IMG/VR virus record: IMGVR_UViG_3300026544_000010
Coordinates: 1-36,807 of that record
Length of the DNA stretch: 36,807 bases
Source: a virus
Reading direction: 5' to 3' (one strand)
Shown here: piece after piece, positions 9,082 through 15,644 of the stretch
How positions within the stretch are numbered: the first letter of the stretch is position 1
Layout of the letters: each line of letters opens with the position of its first letter
Made by a program: the position numbers and the translations under genes
Notes under the pieces: generated by a model
What the model was told of the DNA's origin: nothing
What the model saw: the letters and a program-made list of their open reading frames with translations, nothing else
The model's database searches: none

Positions 9082-10763
9082 AAGTCACCTACCTCATCTA
9101 TCTCTTCATTGTTAACTATTTCCATAGCACTAAAGTCATCTACTACTCTACCGTTAAGACAGATATCTAAATAATCTACTTTACGTTTTATACGTGGATA
9201 TGGAGCTATCCTATTAGTAATCTCATTAAACTCAGCAAATACATTTATCTTAGCTTTAGGTGTAGGATATTTTTTAGGTAGGTTATATAAACTACCTAAA
9301 TATAAATCCGTACCAACAATCTTTCTAGTATTAGAAGGGAATGTATTATTAGGTTCTTTAACTACACCTTTACCTCTTTCTTGTAGTTCTAGTATACCTG
9401 TTATCTTACTAAACATACTATCTGTAGTAGAATCAATAGGAGTTACACATATATTCATAGCACCACTTTTAGTAATACCGAATATAGTTTTACTACTAAG
9501 TCGTCTCGTCATTAACTTATTTATATTCTGTATAGTTAACTGTTTATTCTTAGACATGTTATTAATATCTCTAATCATTGTGTTAACGCCATATATAAAG
9601 TTAAACATTAGATAGTATAGAATGTCTATATATCTATTATAGATATTATTAGTATACTCTTTACCTTTTAAAAGGTATTCTGAATACTTATCTATCATGT
9701 GTACTAACAAGTCATAATAATCGTTTACATAAATATCACTCTCTTCTAGTTTCTCTTGTACGATAGAGTCTAGATAAGATTCTATTAGAGTGTACTTATC
9801 CATGATTAAGTCATACCCTCTACTAGGAATATAAAAGTCTTTATATGCAATTCTACCTATTATAACTCTCCATTCAGATAACTCTATATCTAAACCAGCA
9901 TGTAACGATTCTGCAATGTTAGCTGCTGTTTTAGGTAATACATCGAATGTATATATAATAGTACCTGCCATTTTCTCAGCTAGTAAAGAGTTCTGTTTCT
10001 TAGGTATACAAATATGAACATCATGTGGTACGTAATCTATATCCTTAAGACTCTTAGGTTTTATCTTATTCGATTGATAAATATCGTGAGTCTCTTTTAA
10101 TTTAATAGCCTCTTCATGACTTAATGTGAATATAGGTTCTACATTACAATACTTCTTAAAGGATTCTTTAAAACCATACTTACCAATTATAAACAACGTA
10201 ACGGGCGTAACCACTTTACCTAATAGGTTTTGTTTCTTTTCATCCAGACTAGCAATACCGTCTGAATACACAATTTCAGCAATCACACTGTTACCATTCT
10301 TAATAATGTTTCTAGTGGTGTTTCTAAAGAATTGTTTGGTTTTTAATAGTCTCACAAATACTTCGTTATTAGATGGACTAATTACAGTATCCGTTAAGAC
10401 GGGAACAATGGCGTATTTGGTACCGGATATTTCCATTATACCAGCATCTCTAACAAACGGCATATATAGATACTTTCTAGGTATCTTTTCACCGTCATAC
10501 TCGAAGAAGTACTCGTATAATAATACATCACTACCAGATAGATCGTGGTTAGGTTTATTTCTTTTTAACTGGTACTCTTCCTTAGGGGAAAGTTTTCTAT
10601 ATCCGTGATATGTGAATCTCGGATTAACAGACTTCATAGCAGAAATAATAACCTTATCTAAATACGCGGGTGCTTTAGGTACTTCTTTGGTTGCAAAACC
10701 ATCTATCATTGTTTGGTTTGCTTGTGGTTGTTCTTTAAACAACTTTTCTAAAACAGAATTCAT
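9078..10763 (-). CDS. Phage RNA polymerase beta-like subunit, N-terminal part (phiKZ gp178-like)
   Basis: The 561-residue protein starts at the ATG at 10763, with AAAAGGAG five bases upstream; the codon before it is TTG, too close to the ribosome site to be the start. Residues 102-125 read PFVRDAGIMEISGTKYAIVP and onward, resembling the beta N-terminal block in which a short strand pair leads into 'GxFxINGxxRVIVxQ'. Near residue 460 comes LQERGKGVVKEPNNTFPSNT, which would fall in a fork or lobe region. The length equals roughly the first half of bacterial beta, as expected for phiKZ-like enzymes whose beta and beta' are each split in two. With the beta'-like gene at 1-651 it would form part of the virion polymerase that transcribes early genes. 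The subunit call is fairly secure; the virion assignment is inferred. Confidence 0.65.
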   Translation of the reverse strand: MNSVLEKLFKEQPQANQTMIDGFATKEVPKAPAYLDKVIISAMKSVNPRFTYHGYRKLSPKEEYQLKRNKPNHDLSGSDVLLYEYFFEYDGEKIPRKYLYMPFVRDAGIMEISGTKYAIVPVLTDTVISPSNNEVFVRLLKTKQFFRNTTRNIIKNGNSVIAEIVYSDGIASLDEKKQNLLGKVVTPVTLFIIGKYGFKESFKKYCNVEPIFTLSHEEAIKLKETHDIYQSNKIKPKSLKDIDYVPHDVHICIPKKQNSLLAEKMAGTIIYTFDVLPKTAANIAESLHAGLDIELSEWRVIIGRIAYKDFYIPSRGYDLIMDKYTLIESYLDSIVQEKLEESDIYVNDYYDLLVHMIDKYSEYLLKGKEYTNNIYNRYIDILYYLMFNFIYGVNTMIRDINNMSKNKQLTIQNINKLMTRRLSSKTIFGITKSGAMNICVTPIDSTTDSMFSKITGILELQERGKGVVKEPNNTFPSNTRKIVGTDLYLGSLYNLPKKYPTPKAKINVFAEFNEITNRIAPYPRIKRKVDYLDICLNGRVVDDFSAMEIVNNEEIDEVGDL

Positions 10764-10770
10764 CAACGCT

Positions 10771-10791
10771 CCTTTTATTTTTTATACACTG
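10771..10791 (-). promoter_or_regulatory. Promoter-like AT element ahead of the polymerase beta gene
   Basis: Read on the minus strand, CAGTGTATAAAAAATAAAAG lies directly against the ribosome site. It resembles a TTGATTATAWAAA element found at the same place before the genes starting at 12888, 15561, 24473 and 28444. Similar position and sequence suggest a phage promoter with a very short leader. It could instead be general A/T bias. Confidence 0.3.
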
Positions 10792-10812
10792 AATATTATA
10801 CTCTAAACTTTT

Positions 10813-12039
10813 TTAGAAGAATAATTTCCAAACAACGCCGATGACAGTAACAATTCCTGCTACGATTCCACCTATCATTTTCCAAATACTACCAGTGTTA
10901 TCATACTTAGCTTTTCTTTCACTACTAACTGCTTTCACTTCTTCTACACGTTTCTTTAATTCTGCTAACTCCTTATCTTGTTTAGCTTTTTCTATCTCAG
11001 ATTCTTTTTCTTGTTGTAATCTAGCAGCTTCTAATCCAGCTTTCTCTCTCTCGAATTCCATTTTCTCCTTCTCGAACGCTTTCTTTAATTGTTCTATTTC
11101 TAACTTGATAGTAGATTCTTTATCTTTATTAGAAATACTTTTACTCTTCATCTCTAATTCTTGAATTTTCAACTGTAGTTCACTATCACCATTAGCAGCA
11201 GCGTCTTCTCTATTCTCGTAAATACTCAAACTAGTTAAGTCCTCTAATTCAAATGTTTCTACTATATCAACACCACTAACACAGTTTGTTATAATAACTC
11301 CATCCTGATGTTTGTTATCATTCTTTACAGGTATAGGTTGTATCTTACCTAATATTTTAGAGTAGTATACTTTAGTAGGGTTTTTGCTATTGTGTATCAT
11401 GATACTAACACCACTGTTCACTTTGTCTATGTTTAGTTTCTCAGGATACGGTGTAACGTGATCGTTTAGAGATAGCATTATATTATAATCATCTATCATT
11501 ATATGGTTATCATCATTAAATTCTGCTCTATCTATGTACTTATAGTTTCTAATAGTATTACAGGTGTTAAGGTATTCTCTTAGACTAATATCGTAATCAT
11601 CCATACTACCGTTAAGTTCATCTATGGTATCTAGCATAACACCTTTATGTTCAGCGTTAGTCATTTTAGTTATTACACTATCTAAACCATTATCTACTCT
11701 ATCGTATCTATGTAGAAACTCTTTAGAATTCCTCATATGCAGTCTAATTATTTCTAATGACGCGTTATCCATAGGTAGATAGTTATGTTTCTCCATAATG
11801 TAAACACCTCTATCATTACTATCGATATCCATAAATCTTATTGGTGATACATAACCAGAACTGTATTTAGCATAGATAACTATTCTTGGATCTATATTAT
11901 GAAACATAGTTACAGAGAAATCAGCTTTATCAGATTCTCCTGGGTAAATACTATTTCTTCCTACTGTCTTTCTGAAGATAACTTTGTTATCCACCTCGTT
12001 TGTGTTTTCTAAATTGGGTTTAAGCGATATTACTCTCAT
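10813..12039 (-). CDS. Coiled-coil protein with C-terminal membrane anchor, unknown function (probable virion protein)
   Basis: The 408-residue protein has three parts. Residues 1 to about 280 form a mixed domain of unknown family. Residues about 285-375 are a dense coiled coil rich in Glu, Lys and Gln (for example EKEKMEFEREKAGLEAARLQ). The last 20 or so residues, IGGIVAGIVTVIGVVWKLFF, form one membrane segment at the very C-terminus, with a net positive stretch before it. That is a tail-anchored layout with most of the protein inside the cell. The ATG overlaps the TAA of the preceding gene (TAATG at 12037-12041), so the pair is coupled. It lies among virion genes upstream of polymerase beta, where phiKZ has head protein gp177, but I cannot confirm homology. 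A membrane-tethered infection-stage role is an alternative. Confidence 0.75.
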   Translation of the reverse strand: MRVISLKPNLENTNEVDNKVIFRKTVGRNSIYPGESDKADFSVTMFHNIDPRIVIYAKYSSGYVSPIRFMDIDSNDRGVYIMEKHNYLPMDNASLEIIRLHMRNSKEFLHRYDRVDNGLDSVITKMTNAEHKGVMLDTIDELNGSMDDYDISLREYLNTCNTIRNYKYIDRAEFNDDNHIMIDDYNIMLSLNDHVTPYPEKLNIDKVNSGVSIMIHNSKNPTKVYYSKILGKIQPIPVKNDNKHQDGVIITNCVSGVDIVETFELEDLTSLSIYENREDAAANGDSELQLKIQELEMKSKSISNKDKESTIKLEIEQLKKAFEKEKMEFEREKAGLEAARLQQEKESEIEKAKQDKELAELKKRVEEVKAVSSERKAKYDNTGSIWKMIGGIVAGIVTVIGVVWKLFF

Positions 12040-12371
12040 TACTTTAAGTCCTTTAATTTTATTTCTCTAGTCGAGTGAATTCTTGTTTCGTTATTATAGT
12101 ATTTTAACTCCACTGTTATTCTAATACTTACCGCGTGTATTACATACTTTAATAAATGTATGAACACTTTGAATGACATATTGTCTAAGTTAGATTTACT
12201 CTTTAACGAGTGAACGGTCACCTTTTCATTTTTGTTTGCCGACTTATTTAATACATCTTCAAACTCTTTACCTATTTTAAGATCAGCGATTATGTTTCTA
12301 AATAGTTCAGCTAACACAGATCCTTCCGCACTGGAATTAACAGGTTCTTCTATCTTGTTTCTTACAGCCAT
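12039..12371 (-). CDS. Small protein of unknown function
   Basis: The 110-residue protein starts MAVRNKIEEPVNSSAEGSVL. It has a very strong ribosome site (AAAGGAGG) about six bases before the ATG. A helical N-terminal half is followed by a strand-like end (ISIRITVELKYYNNETRIHS) with alternating hydrophobic and charged residues. No family was recognised. It is the first gene of a coupled pair with the tail-anchored coiled-coil protein, sharing one base between its stop and the next start, so the two products may work together. Confidence 0.75.
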   Translation of the reverse strand: MAVRNKIEEPVNSSAEGSVLAELFRNIIADLKIGKEFEDVLNKSANKNEKVTVHSLKSKSNLDNMSFKVFIHLLKYVIHAVSIRITVELKYYNNETRIHSTREIKLKDLK

Positions 12372-12464
12372 TATAACCTCCTTTTCAATTAGTTATTTAT
12401 TTAACATTTAGCTATTATGTTATATAAAGCCATTTATATAATATGTGTATAAAAACAAGTAGAG

Positions 12465-12494
12465 ATACAATCTAGGAAAACTCCTAGATTGTAT
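12465..12494 (-). terminator. Terminator hairpin after the small minus-strand gene
   Basis: A perfect 13-base inverted repeat, ATACAATCTAGGA and TCCTAGATTGTAT, has a four-base loop and overlaps the TAG stop at 12484-12486. On the minus strand it is followed by CTTGTTTTTATAC, a usable T run. It would separate the 12484-12888 gene from the next unit at 12371. Confidence 0.7.
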
Positions 12495-12888
12495 GTTTTA
12501 TATATTTATAAAAGTTTTTTATTTCTACTATGTACGGTGATAACCTAAGAACATTAAATGAGTTACCTCTAGATAATTTATCTCTATTTATTTTATTATA
12601 GTAATTTAATATTATTTTTGAATTACGTATTATGTCCTTTATAAGAGAATCTAAATCATCTATTACAAAGTTATTTTCATCCACTACCCACATGATTATT
12701 TTATAACTGCATAAGTTATTAGCATTAATGTCTTTAACGGTCAATAATTTCTCTCTATTTAGTATTTGTTTTACTATACTCTCTAATTCATTATTAAACC
12801 TCACTATGTTACAAGAACTAGATTTAATGTTGAATACCTCTAAAAGATTACTGCTATAATCTACCTTTTTCTTAAAAAAATTAAACAT
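12484..12888 (-). CDS. Small protein of unknown function
   Basis: This gene encodes 134 residues beginning MFNFFKKKVDYSSNLLEVFN. The ATG at 12888 is preferred because AAAAGGA lies about five bases upstream; an in-frame GTG at 12909 overlaps a promoter-like element and has no ribosome site. The protein is rich in Asn, Ile and Lys, lacks membrane segments, and appears alpha/beta. It is a single-gene unit bounded by a promoter-like element and a hairpin. No family was recognised. Confidence 0.7.
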   Translation of the reverse strand: MFNFFKKKVDYSSNLLEVFNIKSSSCNIVRFNNELESIVKQILNREKLLTVKDINANNLCSYKIIMWVVDENNFVIDDLDSLIKDIIRNSKIILNYYNKINRDKLSRGNSFNVLRLSPYIVEIKNFYKYIKHTI

Positions 12889-12895
12889 CACTTTT

Positions 12896-12908
12896 CCTTT
12901 TATAATCA
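12896..12908 (-). promoter_or_regulatory. Promoter-like element TGATTATAAAAGG
   Basis: On the minus strand TGATTATAAAAGG runs straight into the ribosome site of the gene starting at 12888. The same TTGATTATA core is found just ahead of the genes starting at 15561 and 24473, and a close variant ahead of 28444. Repetition at the same place is the only evidence. Confidence 0.35.
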
Positions 12909-12953
12909 CAGTAATAGAATTTAGTGAATAAAATTTTTATTAAGGATAATGAA

Positions 12954-13358
12954 ATGAATAGAGAAGAACAAAGAAACGATAGCTTCTATACTAGTGAAGA
13001 GAGTAAAATTCTAAACAAGACTATGGACATTAGAATGAAGATAGTTGATAGTATGGTAGAAGATGGTGTGCCTATAAAAACTAATGAAATAAGAGTTTTA
13101 AAAGAAGTAATAGAATCTATAGATAATAAGACAACAGAAAATGCTAAACTAAGATTAAAACATGATGAAAATATCACAGCTGGCAATAACGCCGAGTTAG
13201 CAGCGGAAATGTTGAAACAAATAGCTAGTAGAAAAGTAGAAGATGTATATATTCCTAGAAATATGGAATTACCATCTAACGTAAAAGAACCAACTATCGT
13301 AACTGGTGAATTAGAAATTAATCCTCCAACTCTTACATTAGATGATATTAATGATTAA
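12954..13358 (+). CDS. Small helical protein of unknown function, first gene of the RuvC operon
   Basis: This gene encodes 134 residues beginning MNREEQRNDSFYTSEESKIL. The ATG at 12954 follows AAGGA at 12942-12946 with normal spacing. An upstream GTG at 12924 is in frame but would lie before that ribosome site. The protein is very polar and helical up to about residue 95, then has a proline-containing tail (LEINPPTLTLDDIND). The next gene begins nine bases after its stop, so it heads a plus-strand operon with a probable virion protein and a RuvC-like resolvase. No family was recognised. Confidence 0.75.
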   Translation: MNREEQRNDSFYTSEESKILNKTMDIRMKIVDSMVEDGVPIKTNEIRVLKEVIESIDNKTTENAKLRLKHDENITAGNNAELAAEMLKQIASRKVEDVYIPRNMELPSNVKEPTIVTGELEINPPTLTLDDIND

Positions 13359-13367
13359 GGATAAAGA

Positions 13368-14186
13368 ATGTTTAATACTACAAAAACTATATATAGCGTA
13401 ATGCTAGACACAGCTAGTCTACTAGGTAAGCAACACACAGTTTTAACAAATACTACTCTTAATGAGAAGTTCCAAGTTAATACTGTTAGTACAGAAAATA
13501 AAAATCCACAATTAAAATATTATTGTTTAGGATTAGAATACGAAGCTCTAGTGCAAGGCACCACTATGAATATAGACACAATAAGACATCGACCGACAGA
13601 TGGTGCTCTATTTAGACACATACCATTCATAGCTAGACCCCTAGATCAAGACTTAACAAATGTAGAAAAAGATAGATATAGATTAAGAGTGACTAGATTT
13701 ATAAATGGTATAGAATACGTATTTTATTTTTTGAAACTTATAGATGACGTAGCCGCCAATAGTAAACTATTATATGTCACCAGCGACTCAGGAGAAACTT
13801 TCTTAAGTCTATTCTCAACGGAAGTAGATCATATTTTAACACCGGTTATGGAAGAACGTGATAGAGTAAACGATACACTAATAGACTATATAGCATATAG
13901 TCAACACGCTACTATAACCATTACAGACGTGGAACTAAATGAAATATATAATGCTTGTAATTTATATTACGGTGGTCCTATGAATGTAGTATTGGGTGAA
14001 CTAGGTCTTGTATCGGCTAATGAGGTAGATATGCCTGATGGCTATAAAGAAGTGGCTAATGCACAAATGGGATACTTCTTAAGAGTAGAACATATACTTA
14101 CTGATATAAACCTAGAAAATAAGTTTAAGAAAACTATCGAGTTAGGTGGGATGAGTCCTATGGTATTTAGGACATATGATGCTTAA
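13368..14186 (+). CDS. Probable virion or baseplate protein of unknown family
   Basis: This gene encodes 272 residues starting MFNTTKTIYSVMLDTASLLG, with AAGGATAAAGA just before the ATG. The protein appears as a mix of strands and helices without transmembrane segments, signal peptide or low-complexity regions. The facing gene beyond the operon is the baseplate spike, and most neighbours are virion genes, so a tail or baseplate role is the best guess; no catalytic motif is visible. The last codons overlap the start of the RuvC-like gene, so the two should be made from one message. Confidence 0.6.
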   Translation: MFNTTKTIYSVMLDTASLLGKQHTVLTNTTLNEKFQVNTVSTENKNPQLKYYCLGLEYEALVQGTTMNIDTIRHRPTDGALFRHIPFIARPLDQDLTNVEKDRYRLRVTRFINGIEYVFYFLKLIDDVAANSKLLYVTSDSGETFLSLFSTEVDHILTPVMEERDRVNDTLIDYIAYSQHATITITDVELNEIYNACNLYYGGPMNVVLGELGLVSANEVDMPDGYKEVANAQMGYFLRVEHILTDINLENKFKKTIELGGMSPMVFRTYDA

Positions 14187-14721
14187 GTTAATAGGAATAG
14201 ATCCAGGTACCAACTATATCGGGGTCTCTATATTAACTATACAGTCTAAAGACCTTACTATAACCAATATAGAAACGGTGGCTCTAGATGTATCTAAAAT
14301 AAATAACATATGTTTTGTTAATAAGAATTTAATGTATAGGTTAGCTGTGCTAACAGAACTTATTTATAACGTAATGAAATTTCATAATCCAGCAGCAGTG
14401 GGTATGGAGAGTCCTTTTATAAACTCACTAAGGCCCGCTAGTGTTGTTCCTCTAAGTCAATCTGTACAAGCTATAGAGTATGGAATATATAACTTTAGAG
14501 ATAGTATGCCTGTAGGTAAGTATCCACCGTCAACTGTTAAAAACGCAGTAGGTGCTAAAGGTGGTGCTGATAAGATAGAGATATTGGACGCTTTATTAAC
14601 TATAGATGAACTTAAACTAAATGTTAATTTTAACCGAATAACAGATCATGAAGTAGATGCTACAGCTATAGCTTATGCATTACTACAAGACGTAAGAAAT
14701 AATCCACTGATACTATTTTAA
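14179..14721 (+). CDS. RuvC-like Holliday junction resolvase
   Basis: This gene encodes 180 residues starting MLKLIGIDPGTNYIGVSIL. The RNase H-fold acidic residues are all in place: Asp8 in GIDPG, Glu77 in GMESPF, and Asp156/Asp160 in TDHEVDATAIAYA, which matches the RuvC end motif. The length is normal for RuvC (about 170-180). It probably cuts branched DNA during recombination or before packaging. The second of two adjacent ATGs (14176 and 14179) is chosen because it lies six bases from AGGA at 14169-14172. It overlaps the previous gene by eight bases and ends against a palindromic terminator. Confidence 0.85.
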   Translation: MLKLIGIDPGTNYIGVSILTIQSKDLTITNIETVALDVSKINNICFVNKNLMYRLAVLTELIYNVMKFHNPAAVGMESPFINSLRPASVVPLSQSVQAIEYGIYNFRDSMPVGKYPPSTVKNAVGAKGGADKIEILDALLTIDELKLNVNFNRITDHEVDATAIAYALLQDVRNNPLILF

Positions 14722-14752
14722 TATTTAGATACTCATATGAGTATCTAAATAT
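14721..14752. terminator. Bidirectional terminator palindrome between the RuvC-like and spike genes
   Basis: A perfect 32-base palindrome starts at the last base of the RuvC stop codon; each arm reads ATATTTAGATACTCAT or its complement. It ends 11 bases before the stop of the opposing spike gene. The pairing would serve both strands. Confidence 0.7.
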
Positions 14753-14763
14753 ATGTTTAATCA

Positions 14764-15561
14764 TTATGATCTAGTTACAGGTGCTCCATCGTTACCCTTA
14801 CTGCCAGCTAATCCAGTTAAGTCACCGACTGTATCTTTAACTCTTCCTTTTGTTGTTACATCGCCATCTAAATCACTAGTGCCTTTTGTATGTAGGTTAC
14901 CAGTTATGGTTACATTACCATCTAATGTTATCTCTGGTGAATGTATAGTTACAGAACTATTATGATTAGTTTCTAACGTTCCATTCTTAGCATCGTGTCT
15001 TAAATAATTACCATTACTATCTTTAACCTCTAATACACCTGTATCTGTTTTTAATAATATGTCAAAAGCAGCAGCTTCTTCATCATTATTACTTGTATGC
15101 AAATGTATTTTCTTATCTTTAGTAGATATAGTGGTATGATAACTATTTTCATGGTCTAATGTAACACCATGTTCTTCTGTATTACCGTATAAGTGTACTA
15201 CTGATTCTTTTCTTCTTAAATCAGTTTCTCCTCTCATCATAGACCAGAACCATCTATCAGCATCACCCATTCTATATAGGATAACTGTCTCACCTTTCAT
15301 AACGTCAGGAGCTGTCACTCTGTTACTACCACCAACGTTTAACCAATCAGCTTTTAAAGTAACTTTTCTCTCAGCACCACCAGCTAACATAGAAAGACCA
15401 CTAGAAACAACACCCATTACTCCACCTTCTTCCTCCTCGTCTTCAGATATCACACCTTCATATTCACTAAGGTGTTCTGTAGGAAATACTAAAATAGTAT
15501 TTTCACCTACTTTTTTATCATTGGCTACGATACCAATAGAATCCATCTTAAAATAACTCAT
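14764..15561 (-). CDS. Baseplate central spike protein (gpV / T4 gp5 C-terminal type)
   Basis: The 265-residue protein starts at 15561 with AAAAGGA upstream. Residues about 65-112 (KVTLKADWLNVGG, then ETVILYRMGDADRWFWSMM) look like the OB-fold domain of phage spikes. From about residue 118 the chain becomes short alternating strands, and the end has regular Gly/Asp/Thr turns (SPEITLDGNVTITGNLHTKG, then DLDGDVTTKGRVKDTVGD). That is typical of the triple-stranded beta-helix that forms the membrane-piercing needle. An acidic loop with EDEEEE lies near residues 40-46. It would trimerise at the tail tip below the baseplate. It is a single-gene unit facing the RuvC operon. No lysozyme domain is fused here; that activity is carried by the 730-8646 protein. 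Confidence 0.75.
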   Translation of the reverse strand: MSYFKMDSIGIVANDKKVGENTILVFPTEHLSEYEGVISEDEEEEGGVMGVVSSGLSMLAGGAERKVTLKADWLNVGGSNRVTAPDVMKGETVILYRMGDADRWFWSMMRGETDLRRKESVVHLYGNTEEHGVTLDHENSYHTTISTKDKKIHLHTSNNDEEAAAFDILLKTDTGVLEVKDSNGNYLRHDAKNGTLETNHNSSVTIHSPEITLDGNVTITGNLHTKGTSDLDGDVTTKGRVKDTVGDLTGLAGSKGNDGAPVTRS

Positions 15562-15570
15562 AATAATCCT

Positions 15571-15584
15571 TTTTATATAATCAA
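15571..15584 (-). promoter_or_regulatory. Promoter-like element TTGATTATATAAAA ahead of the spike gene
   Basis: The minus-strand sequence TTGATTATATAAAA abuts the ribosome site of the spike gene. It shares its TTGATTATA core with the elements at 12896-12908 and 24482-24500. Confidence 0.35.
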
Positions 15585-15644
15585 TAAATATTTAGTAACA
15601 TATTTTTTAATACACGTATATTAATGAAATCAGAAAGGACTAAC

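Noticed and set aside
12924-12953. Longer start (GTG at 12924) for the first gene of the RuvC operon
   Set aside because: The AAGGA ribosome site lies between 12924 and 12954, so the ATG at 12954 must be the start.
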